Shown here piece after piece: positions 31,632 through 41,308 of a stretch of 64,000 bases of DNA. The notes under the pieces are model-generated. The model had not been told where the DNA came from. It saw only the letters and a program-made list of their open reading frames with translations, and searched no databases. The stretch covers positions 497,479-561,478 of the forward strand of contig CM030934.1 in NCBI GenBank assembly GCA_018136815.1. The letters are read 5' to 3'. Origin of the DNA: Isochrysis galbana (taxonomy: Eukaryota > Haptophyta > Isochrysidales > Isochrysidaceae). A program made the translations under genes and the position numbers. Numbering within the stretch: the stretch's first letter is position 1; each line of letters opens with the position of its first letter.

Positions 31632-33227
31632 TCATTCCGTCGGACTCGCATATAGAGCGGCTATGGCAATGTGCAAGGCCATCGCATGGCTCGCTGCGAG
31701 AGCTGCAAGACGCGGTTCTTGCCATTGAGGGAAAGTGGTGCTGAGTGCCGCGCGAGCAGCAGCGTCCAGCGCAAGGAGGCGCTCGATCGACGCGGCAATA
31801 TCATGTAGTGTTAGAGCGCATTCTGGGTGAAACGGCCCAAGCACTGCCTTCTGTGTTTGCCACAGCTCGAGTGAGCACTCTAGTAGCACCAGTAGCGCTG
31901 TCGTCTCATCAGCATTGGCAGAGGGCAGCATTGGCTGATCCACATTGTTGGGAGCGACGATGTCTCCGACCCGTATGCATTCGGTTCCCTGGGTGCGCAT
32001 CAGCCGAAGCCGAAGCGCCGCGGCCGCTGTTCGCCGAAGGCTTGCGACAGCGAGGTGGCGGGCACCAAACACCTCCACAGCAGAGGCGAGGGCACGGCTC
32101 ACCCCTTCAGCTAGAGCTCTGAGCATCGACACCGACGTCGGCGCCTCTAGGACCGCACGGAGCCGCGCCTCCTCAGCGGCCTCTGCTGCGAGAGCGGCGA
32201 GTTCGCAGCCATCCCGCGGAGCTGCGCTGACTCCTTCGATGTCGCACAGAGGTGAGGCCCGCCGATCCATGACACCCGCCTCGAGCCGTGGAGGTGCATC
32301 TAGGCTGGAGTGGTGCGGCACTTCGTCCACAAAATCAAATTGACGGAGCCGGTCCGCTGCACGCGCCGCACTGATCTCGGTGGGCTGCAGGTAAGAGATT
32401 GTGACCTCCTCGCCTGCAGCAATGAACCGAGTGGCTCGCACGATACTCACGCCTTGCGGCAGCCGCACTCGTTTGCTGCCGCACCCATTTGTGCTACCGC
32501 GCCAGCCCTCGGAGTGCCATGCCTTGTCGCAGTTTGCTCTGCGAGGCGCGGCGTGATTGATGAGCGCCTGATGCAGAAAGAGGCCGGAGTCAAAGGCATT
32601 CCATTGGCACACAAGGCACAACCGTAGAAGCTCATCAGCCGCCGCCTTTAGCGCACCCTCAGCATGTGCACAAGCTCCTGAGTCATCTTTGACCCGGCAG
32701 TAGAGAGGGAGCAGAGCGTTGACGTCTTGCTCATGCTCCTCCCGAAGCGCGTTGAGTCCAGATACACCATCAAGCTTCTCGGGGTGCAGCCTTCCCATCG
32801 CTTGCAGGCAAGCACGTGCGTCGGCACGGCGGAGCACTTCATCCAACAGATTACGCGGGCACCGGGAGACCGATTGCCACTGTACGATGGGCGCCTCCAC
32901 CAGCACAATCTCTCCAGGCGTCAGACCGCGCGTTGTGACGAGCCCGCGACCGCCACCGACAGCTACGGATCGAAACAGCTGCACGGGTCCAAGCAGCACG
33001 GGCGGGTGCTCTGGCCAGACCAGGCTCTGGGGTGGCGGCGGCGGACACTGCGCTGGGGGGAGTGGGACTGAGATGAGCTGACCGTCAGCATCAGACAGCG
33101 GCGCGAGCGCCTCTGCCTCCGCCTTGTCCGTCTGAAGCTGCGCCGCCTCGCGCACTGACAGTTTAGGCGGAGCTGCGGCAGGCGGCCCAGCGCCGAAGAG
33201 ATCGTCCCACACGTCTGCTGACGCCAT
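31632..33227 (-). CDS. SMYD-like SET-domain protein (putative lysine methyltransferase)
   Basis: The likely start is ATG 33227 (MASADVWDDLFGAGPPAAAP), giving 531 aa with no intron. The open frame extends upstream only through proline-rich, low-complexity sequence encoded by the CT tract. A split SET domain is visible: RSVAVGGGRGLVTTRGLTPG and EIVLVEAPIVQW form the first half. LFLHQALINHAAPRRANCDK, VSIVRATRFIAAGEEVTISY and the tyrosine of ISYL form the second. The usual NHSC-PN motif is changed to NHAAPRRANC, and no MYND zinc-finger cysteines are seen between the halves. The C-terminal region (LLECSLELWQTQKAVLGPFH, then PECALTLHDIAASIERLLAL) resembles the TPR-like tail of SMYD proteins. It would use S-adenosylmethionine; the target protein is unknown. 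Confidence 0.82.
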   Translation of the reverse strand: MASADVWDDLFGAGPPAAAPPKLSVREAAQLQTDKAEAEALAPLSDADGQLISVPLPPAQCPPPPPQSLVWPEHPPVLLGPVQLFRSVAVGGGRGLVTTRGLTPGEIVLVEAPIVQWQSVSRCPRNLLDEVLRRADARACLQAMGRLHPEKLDGVSGLNALREEHEQDVNALLPLYCRVKDDSGACAHAEGALKAAADELLRLCLVCQWNAFDSGLFLHQALINHAAPRRANCDKAWHSEGWRGSTNGCGSKRVRLPQGVSIVRATRFIAAGEEVTISYLQPTEISAARAADRLRQFDFVDEVPHHSSLDAPPRLEAGVMDRRASPLCDIEGVSAAPRDGCELAALAAEAAEEARLRAVLEAPTSVSMLRALAEGVSRALASAVEVFGARHLAVASLRRTAAAALRLRLMRTQGTECIRVGDIVAPNNVDQPMLPSANADETTALLVLLECSLELWQTQKAVLGPFHPECALTLHDIAASIERLLALDAAARAALSTTFPQWQEPRLAALAASHAMALHIAIAALYASPTE

Positions 33228-33234
33228 CCGAGAA

Positions 33235-33345
33235 GGGGGGGGGAATAGAGAGAGGGGGGGAGGGGGGAGAGGGGGGGGGGAGGGAGGAAGGGGGAGAGCG
33301 CGAGCGAGAGGGGGTGGGGGGGGGCGGACGGGCGGCGAGGCGGCG
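33235..33345. repeat. GA/G-rich tract upstream of the SET gene
   Basis: GAGAGAGGGGGG-type sequence directly abuts the start codon at 33227 and reads as a CT/C tract on the coding strand. Confidence 0.8.
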
Positions 33346-33622
33346 GAGCTTCCCACTAAAACACCAAGATTTGTTTTAAGAGAGAAGAGTGGAGCTCTGC
33401 ATGAGGCCCCGCGAAGTTCAGTTTTGTAATCTTCTTCCGGTAGTTTGGTAGGAGCACGCATTCAACTTTTTTTTTCGGTTGTGGTTACCTAACCTGGTCT
33501 CTACGCACGAAAAAAAAAAGACAACGAAACACATACTTATGTTTTGAGCCTCCGATAAAAACACTGTTCATGTGTTTCACATTTTAGGGAGATGTTCTCT
33601 CGTCTCTCAGACATGAAGAAAA

Positions 33623-33780
33623 GTGTCGTTCCGTCAATTGTGGGGCATCAGTCGAATTGAGCGATCAAATGTCCACAATTATGGATGTAATATTTTAAAA
33701 TTAAATAAGGACTAGCCGTGCGTGTGCATGTTCGCCCCGCGGGGTCGCCGTGCGTGCGCATGCAAACGCTTTTCCTCTAA
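33623..33780 (+). repeat. Dispersed repeat E, copy 1
   Basis: The block begins GTGTCGTTCCGTCAATTGTG and continues through GTCGAATTGAGCGATCAAAT and TATTTTAAAATTAAAT to ACTAGC, then a GCCGTGCGTG / CGCTTTTCCTCT part. Closely matching blocks are at 53422-53600 on the same strand and 51146-51212 on the opposite strand. It is probably the end of a mobile element. Confidence 0.7.
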
Positions 33781-35229
33781 AGACGTGTAACGAAACTACT
33801 TTTCTGCATTTACTAGGGCGGTCAAATAGGGCTTTTAACTTCTAAGAAGGGTGAAAATTCACTAAGTCAAGATTGAGGTTTTATCGCGAGATCTTAGGAT
33901 ATGCTACTGGAAATGGGTATATTAGGCAGAATCTAATGAGAAATATGCACATTTTCGACGCCATTCAACACACAGACCCAAAAACGTTTTCGCGCTCGTG
34001 CGAAATCGACGTCGACCACAAAAGTGCACCACAGGTCGCGCTGTGCGACGCGCGCCTGCGTTCCCCGGGCACGGTTACCCCCGGGCAGGCAGTACAAAAC
34101 CCTGCGCGGGCGCACCGCGTCGCCTGCGCCCTCCACCTCGCCCCTGCTGGCATCTACTGCCAGCCCCTCGCGCGCATGCAGTGCGCGGCAGGCCGCGAGG
34201 CGTCAAAATGACGGTGCTGCGCATGATGGGCTGCCCCATCACGCGCGGCACCGCCTCAGCATGGTGGGAGGGGGTGTCTGCTGGCCTCCTGGCCGCGCAG
34301 ACCCTCGCCAGAGCGGCCAAAGGCCGCTTGCGAGGCCACTGGCGAGGCCAGCGACCATCGCTGCGGCCGCCATCGCGCGCCGCCGCAGGAGAAAAAGATC
34401 AAATTGATTATAGTTTTTCCAAATTATAATCTTAGTAATTCTAATTTTAGTCTTCATTTCACCAGTCCAAGACACATATGAGCACAATACATGACCATCA
34501 ACATGCCCAAATGCCAATGTTTCGGTAGCCAACCAGTCTTACCATATACCATATGAGACTGTCGAATCATCGAAAGAAAAGGAGGGGTTGTCTCTCGAAA
34601 TCGAACGTGATACGCTCGAAGACACGAGGTTGTCCGTCAATTCAGCACGTCAATGCGAAAACAAAACTACTTTCTGTGCTCCATGTTGGGATGTTGTGCT
34701 ATAAAAACGGGCATAACTATTGACTGACCCGTGCTTGGCGGGCACGACTTGTGTGTCTCCGAACGTGAATGGCCTTGGAGGTCATCCGTGTGTACAAAAA
34801 ATTCCAAAAGTTGGCTCGAGATGAGCGCAAAGCAGCCGGTGTCCAATCGTGATTCACGACACGATTGCCCACAGAAATCGATCGCAACCATCACGCCTGA
34901 AGCTTTCAGGCCGGTGCTTGGCTAGATTACATATTTAATCTACTAGTAGCCAAAAGAACGGGCGGTCTAGAGCTCGAAATTCGCCCTTCTGCCCAATTTT
35001 CGAGCCCTCCGTGCGGAGAAAAATTCTCCCTTTAGACGTCAAACAAAAAGCTATCAATTCTACAGTACTGTTCGGCCGCGCGCGTCGCGCCGTCGCAGAT
35101 CACGCTGCCCCCCATCTCTCCTGCTAGCTGCCGACCCCCCACCACCTTGGCCTCTTGGCCTCTTGCTTCACATGCACCTTCCAACTCCTGCTCTCTGTTT
35201 GTTTGCGCTGCCCTCCCCTTTGCGCGCTA
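33781..35229. other. Intergenic region, no gene seen
   Basis: GC-rich sequence at 34000-34400 and AT-rich sequence from 34400 to 35050 contain no frame with recognisable protein features. Confidence 0.4.
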
Positions 35230-35646
35230 GGGCCTAACAAGAGTTGCTCGCTCAGACCCCCAAAGTTGCTCGCAAAAGTTGCTCGAAATAGGACCCAAAA
35301 GGGGCAAAGTTGCTCGCAGAGTTGCTCGAAGTTGCTCGGAGTTGCTCGTTCATTGTTCATTGCGCCGCGATTGCCGCGACGCGTGCTGCCGGGCGTCAGC
35401 GCGGCGAGAGGGAATGTTCGGAACACTGCAGGGAACAGGATAGCGGCGCGGCGGGCGTTAGTTAGTAGTTAGAACCCATGCACTTTTCATACATAAACTA
35501 CATGATGTTTATGTGAATAAGAAGAGGCAGAGGGAAGGAGAGCGTTCCGCAAGTAGGTGCTCTTCTATCGATCCACCGATGTTGATGTGAATAAGAAGAG
35601 GCAGAGGGGTTAAAGTTAAAGTTGCACGCTCGGCCTATCTATAGTA

Positions 35647-38600
35647 GCCCGGTCACTCACTCATTTTAACCACTATTTTCCACCTCCCCTGGGTGTCCAA
35701 GGATTCCTTAGGGTCCCCCCCTACCTGCCCCGCCAACTCCCTCCCCCCTCCGAACGACCCCCTCCCGCCCCACGAAGGGCAATGGCGTCGGTGAGGGACT
35801 CCCCTCCCTTCCCCCGCGCGTGGCGGGCTATTTTGGGAGATTGAGGCGGGCGCTCACGGGAGGGAATCGGAATGGTGAATGTGGGGCGCATCACTATTAG
35901 AAACGCGGAGCTTCCGCGACGTCCGATCGCCCGCGATCGGCCGAAGAATGGCCTGGAGGTGGTGGCCATGGAGAGCCCAGAGCACTCGCGAGCAGGGTGG
36001 GGGGTCAAGGGTAGGTCGCACGCTGGTGCTCAAGGGTCGCACACACTCGTATTGATCCATCCTGGCCCCTCGCACCGCAGGAATGCCTCGATTCGATCCG
36101 GCCCGACGCCCAGGGCCACGGCCCGATTGACGTCGAGAAGCGCTCGCTCGGACGATGGGAGGTGAAACACCTCAATTGGCCTTGGGGCGCGACGGGCGGG
36201 CCGCGACCGGCCGTTCCGGACCTGCCTTGAACCCCCAAGAGCAGCTTGGCCGGGTCCCTCGCGTTCATGCCCCCCAGTGATCCGAAATCTTGAAAGCTGG
36301 TGTGTGGGGTGTTCACCTCTCACCTCCGCCTTCACCGCGATGGCGTGCGCCGAGACCGCAAGGCCGAAAACTTTGGCTGCTAATGCGGCATCTGTAGAGA
36401 TTATGCCTGCAGGGCTATTCTATTGCAAAAGATGACCGAAAAAGCGCCGGCAGCGCGCCCGGTTGCGCTCGAAAGTTGGGCACTCATGCCCATCGGCCGA
36501 GTGACGTTAGCGTATCGTCGGCGCCATAGACGGCCGATTACGGTGCGATGCGCGCGGGCGGCGGCGGCGATTGGCGTGGCTGCTAGGGCGGCATCTGTGG
36601 ATATGGTGCTTGGTGGGCCATTCTATCCGAGTGGATGACCGAAAAAGCGCCGGCAGCGCGCCCGGTTGCGCTCGAAAGTTGGGCACTCAGGCCCATCGGC
36701 CGAGTGACGTTAGCGTATTGTCGGCGCCATAGACGGCCGATTACGGTGCGATGCGCGCGGGCGGCGGCGGCGATTGGCGTGGCTGCTAGGTCCGCATCTG
36801 TGGATATGGTGTATGGTGGGCCAGACTATCCCAGTGGATGACCAAGAAAGCGCCGGCAGCGCGCCCGGTCGCGCTCGAAAGTTGGGCACTCAGGCCCATC
36901 GGCCGAGTGACGTTGGCGTAGTCATCGGCGCCATAGACGGCCGATTACGGTGCGATGCGCGCGGGCGGCGGCGGCGATTGGCGTGGCTGCTAGGTCGGCA
37001 TCTGTGGATATGGTGCCTGGTGGGCCATTCTATCTAAGTGGATGACCAAGAAAGCGCCGGCAGCGCGCCCGGTCGCGCTCGAAAGTTGGGCACTCCGGCC
37101 CATTCGGCCGAGTGACGTTGGCGTGTTGTCGGCGCCATAGACGGCCGATTACGGTGCGATGCGCGCGGGCGGCGGCGGCGATTGGCGTGGCTGCTAGGTC
37201 GGCATCTGTGGATATGGTGCATGGTGGGCCAGATTATCCCAGTGGGAGACCAACAAAGCGCCGGCAGCGCGCCCGGTCGCGCTCGAAAGTTGGGCACTCC
37301 GGCCCATTCGGCCGAGTGACGTTGGCGTGTTGTCGGCGCCATAGACGGCCGATTACGGTGCGATGCGCGCGGGCGGCGGCGGCGATTGGCGTGGCTGCTA
37401 GGGCGGCATCTGTGGATATGGTGCCTGGTGGGCCAGATGATCCCAGTGGGAGACCAACAAAGCGCCGGCAGCGCGCCCGGTCGCGCTCGAAAGTTGGGCA
37501 CTCCGGCCCATTCGGCCGAGTGACGTTGGCGTAGTCATCGGCGCCATAGACGGCCGATTACGGTGCGATGCGCGCGGGCGGCGGCGGCGATTGGCGTGGC
37601 TGCTAGGTCGGCATCTGTGGATATGGTGCCTGGTGGGCCATTCTATCTGAGTGGATGACCAAGAAAATGCCGGCAGCGCGCCCGGTCGCGCTCGAAAGTT
37701 GGGCACTCAGGCCCATCGGCCGAGTGACGTTGGCGTAGTCATCGGCGCCATAGACGGCCGATTACGGTGCGATGCGCGCGGGCGGCGGCGGCGATTGGCG
37801 TGGCTGCTAGGTCGGCATCTGTGGATACGGTGTATGGTGGGCCAGACTATCCCAGTGGATGACCAAGAAAGCGCCGGCAGCGCGCCCGGTCGCGCTCGAA
37901 AGTTGGGCACTCCGGCCCATCGGCCGAGTGACGTTGGCGTGTTGTCGGCGCCATAGACGGCCGATTACGGTGCGATGCGCGCGGGCGGCGGCGGCGATTG
38001 GCGTGGCTGCTAGGTCGGCATCTGTGGATATGGTGTATGGTGGGCCAGACTATCCCAGTGGATGACCAAGAAAGCGCCGGCAGCGCGCCCGGTCGCGCTC
38101 GAAAGTTGGGCACTCCGGCCCATTCGGCCGAGTGACGTTGGCGTGTTGTCGGCGCCATAGACGGCCGATTACGGTGCGATGCGCGCGGGCGGCGGCGGCG
38201 ATTGGCGTGGCTGCTAGGTCGGCATCTGTGGATATGGTGCCTGGTGGGCCATTCTATCTAAGTGGATGACCAAGAAAGCGCCGGCAGCGCGCCCGGTTGC
38301 GCTCGAAAGTTGGGCACTCCGGCCCATTCGGACGAGTGACGTTGGCGTGTTGTCGGCGCCATAGACGGCCGATTACGGTGCGATGCGCGCGGGCGGCGGC
38401 GGCGATTGGCGTGGCTGCTAGGGCGGCATCTGTGGATATGGTGCCTGGTGGGCCAGATGATCCCAGTGGGAGACCAACAAAGCGCCGGCAGCGCGCCCGG
38501 TCGCGCTCGAAAGTTGGGCACTCCGGCCCATTCGGCCGAGTGACGTTGGCGTAGTCATCGGCGCCATAGACGGCCGATTACGGTGCGATGCGCGCGGGCG

Positions 38601-39932
38601 GCGGCGGCGATTGGCGTGGCTGCTAGGTCGGCATCTGTGGATATGGTGTCTGGTGGGCCATTCTATCTGAGTTGATGACCAAGAAAGCGCCGGCAGCGCG
38701 CCCGGTCGCGCTCGAAAGTTGGGCACTCCGGCCCATTCGGCCGAGTGACGTTGGTGTGTTGTCGGCGCCATAGACGGCCGATTACGGTGCGATGCGCGCG
38801 GGCGGCGGCGGCGATTGGCGTGGCTTCTAGGTCGGCATCTATGGATATGGTGCCTGGTGCGGCATTTTATCCCAGTGGGAGACCAAGAAAGCGCCGGCAG
38901 CGCGCCCGGTCGCGCTCGAAAGTTGGGCACTCCGGCCCATCGGCCGAGTAACGTTGGCGTGTTGTCGGCGCATAGACGGCCGACTATGGCGCAATGCGCG
39001 CGGGCTGCGGCGGCGATTGGCATGGCTGCTAGGGCGGCTTATTTGGATATCGCGCCTGGTGCGGCATTCTTTTCCAGTGGGAGACCGAGAAAGTGCCGGC
39101 AGCGCGCCCGGTAGCGTTCGGAAGTTGGGCGCTCGGCCCGTTCGGCCGGGTGACGTTAGCGTAGTCATCGGCGCCACACACGGCCGTCGATTTCGCGATG
39201 CGCGCGGGCGGCGGCGGCGATTGGCGTGGCTGCTAGGTCGGCATCTATGGATATGGTGCCTGGTGCGGCATTCTATCCCAGTGCGAGACCGAGAAAGCGC
39301 CGGCAGCGCGCCCGGTAGCGTTCGAAAGTTCGGTACTCGAGCGCATCTTGGTACGTTAACGTTCGGGCGGTTTTCGCGCCAATGCCGATATTCGACAAGA
39401 TGTGCGAGGCTGGAGAGGGCAACTCGCTCGGCCACTAGGGCAGCATATCTTGATTTGACGTCGTTTGCTGTCACTAGTTGAAAGGGATGAAAAAAAAGAC
39501 CATGCCGTCCGCCCGGTCGTGGTGCCAAATTAGCCGCTCTAGCCCTTGGTGACTAGTGGTCAACGTAAACGTCTTGAGTTTTGTGATACGTTCGTACACA
39601 TTTAAGTGCAAAATTATGAGCTTGACTTATGGTCCAGTGTGCATAGAACCACGCCTTGTAGACCCAGTGAGTTGGCGTCCAAGGTTTCCTCGTCATTCCA
39701 TGCTTGTGCCCCGCATGAAGAGCCTCACTAAAAATATACCGGAGGGGGGCCCGACTGTATTTCGCGCACCGTCTTCGAAGGCCTGAAATTCGGTATTTTT
39801 CGAAAATTTCGCCGGAGAACCCCCAATTTTTTTTGCTGATCCATCCTACCGGAACCTATAGGGAGCTTATTTTGCCCTTCATTCATCCATTGTAGCTGGT
39901 GCCCTCCGCACCCGCATAGTGAGTGACCGGGC
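35647..39932. mobile_element. Large TIR element (GCCCGGTC family) carrying a satellite array
   Basis: The left end GCCCGGTCACTCACT (from 35647) and right end AGTGAGTGACCGGGC (to 39932) are perfect 15-bp inverted repeats. TA lies outside both (35645-35646, 39933-39934), and ATAG flanks further out on each side. The left subterminal block (CACCTCCCCTGGGTGTCCAA) is shared with the 539-bp element at 30260. The interior is dominated by the tandem 204-bp array at 36340-39460. No transposase was found, so the element would need one supplied elsewhere. Confidence 0.7.
36340..39460. repeat. 204-bp tandem satellite, about 14 copies plus decayed ends
   Basis: Units start at about 36432, 36635, 36838, 37042, 37246 and so on to 39287, with a period of 203-206 bases. 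Each contains GAAAGCGCCGGCAGCGCGCC, TTGGGCACTC, CGAGTGACGTT, GCGCCATAGACGGCCGATTA, GGCGGCGGCGGCGATTGGCG and GGCATCTGTGGATATGG. Central units are nearly identical. The first (36340-36431) and last (39083-39460) units are strongly diverged, as expected if unequal exchange homogenises the middle. Small indels (GTGTTGTCGG versus GTAGTCATCGG; CCCATCGG versus CCCATTCGG) distinguish unit types that recur in blocks, suggesting multi-unit duplications. Confidence 0.93.
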
Positions 39933-40139
39933 TAATAGTCTATAGATCTAGGAGGGGTAGGTTGCTCCTCTAACGGGCCTATCTATGGGTAAGTTGCTAG
40001 GTAAGTTGCTCGAGTTGCTCAATGTTGCCTGTGGCCCTTAAAGTTGCTCAAAAGTTGCTCGCCCTCTCAAACACCCCAAAGTTGCTCAAAAAGTTGCCGG
40101 CAACTCTTGTCAGGCCCTATTGCGCGCGCGCCACGCGCT

Positions 40140-40970
40140 GCACGCTGAACACCCCCCAGTAAGTATAAGTATAATAATAGCGATACTAGAAGTTGTAATA
40201 GGGGTGTAAGCTGATATTAGTACTGATGTAAGTACTGATGTAAGTGTAAGCTCAAAACCACCGTAAGCTTACGGACTGACAGCCCAACTAGGCCTGATAC
40301 TGAGAGCAGATGTACACCGGCGGCGAGCGCCCCGCGCTACACACATGTCGCGCCATCTCGTGAAGTGTATGAGCGCTCCCTACAGTGAGTGAGTGGGAGA
40401 CGAAGGAACAGAGGCAGCTCAGCAGAGGGATGGTGGGCGGTGGGCGAGGGCGTCGAGAACTGCTCACCGGCCACGGCAGTGGTGCAGTGGTCCGGCAGTG
40501 GTCCAACGATAATGTGTAATGTGCCACCATGGCCTCGCGACTCCCTCTCCCTCCCGGTCCACCAGAGCCCCTACTCCTCTCGCCTCGCGCTATTGTCAGA
40601 CTTTTGTACAGCCGTTTTGGGCCCGCTCCACGTGCTGCGACGGTCGTGTGAGAACGACGAACGACGCGTGCGCGACGGAGCAACGCTGGCAGGGCAGTGT
40701 GCCTGCGGTTCTGTCTCACCTGTGGGAGCCCTGCGGCAGCCCGCATAGTGGCTAGGCCAGATGTGTCGGATCAGCCCGATGAAAGCGGGAGTCCTGCCGG
40801 CACTTCCCAAAAATAGAACGTCAAACTTTTGGCAATGAGGGGTATTAGTAATGTGATTCTACGGAGGTAGCAGTAGACAAAAAAGGGAGTGAGTAGACTA
40901 GTAAACATATCTGATGATGGTTCTACTTCTCTATAAACTCTCTCATCTTCCTCTCCAAACTCTGTCACTC
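40140..40970. other. Intergenic region before the ArfGAP gene
   Basis: TAAGTACTGATG-type short repeats lie at 40158-40260. No coding signal is convincing on either strand. Confidence 0.4.
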
Positions 40971-41069
40971 CCTCTTCTCTGCGCAGAGCGAGGCAAGCCC
41001 GAAAGACCAAATTCTGATGGACGAAATTCTATATGTTGATGTCTTCTTCTGCCGGGGGGGAAGTCTCTG

Positions 41070-41306
41070 TACTCTCTCTCTCTCTCTCTCCCTCTCCCCC
41101 CCCCCTCCCCACCGTCTTCCGCCTTTTCTCTCTGTGCTTTCTTCTCTCCTATCGCCTGCCCCCCCTTTCTCCCCTCTCCCTCTTCCTCCTCTCTCTCTCT
41201 CCTACTCTGCGTAGAGGCGTACATAAACTCACATCTGCACCTACTCTACAAATATATAGAGATATAGACCCACAGAGCGAGCGAGCGAGAGAGAGAGAGA
41301 GAGAGT
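41070..41306. repeat. CT and GA tracts at the 5' end of the ArfGAP gene
   Basis: (CT)n and C-rich sequence at 41073-41205 and (GA)n at 41279-41305 directly precede the ATG at 41309. This is the same layout as upstream of the arylsulfatase. Confidence 0.8.
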
Positions 41307-41308
41307 CG

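Larger units (their letters stand above)
35230..40118. mobile_element. Putative outer TIR element with GTTGCTC subterminal repeats
   Basis: The left end AGGGCCTAACAAGAGTTGC (from 35229) and the reverse complement of the right end (AGGGCCTGACAAGAGTTGC, ending about 40119) differ by one base, and GC-rich GCGCGC sequence lies outside both. GTTGCTC recurs about seven times in 35241-35350 and about seven times in 39961-40090. Such subterminal arrays are typical transposase binding sites in some DNA transposons. The element at 35647-39932 lies wholly inside and may have inserted into it. No transposase frame is visible, and the interpretation rests on the ends only. Confidence 0.5.

Noticed and set aside
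36432-39290. Regular repeats considered as a CRISPR-like array
   Set aside because: Units are contiguous 204-bp tandem copies with no unique spacers, in a eukaryotic context.
37034-39528. Minus-strand frames of 155-229 residues in the satellite array
   Set aside because: Period of 204 keeps any stop-free frame open across units; no independent sign of coding. Kept only as part of a finding.
40288-40746. 152-residue minus-strand frame
   Set aside because: Arg/Ser-rich composition, no motif, no gene-like 5' context.
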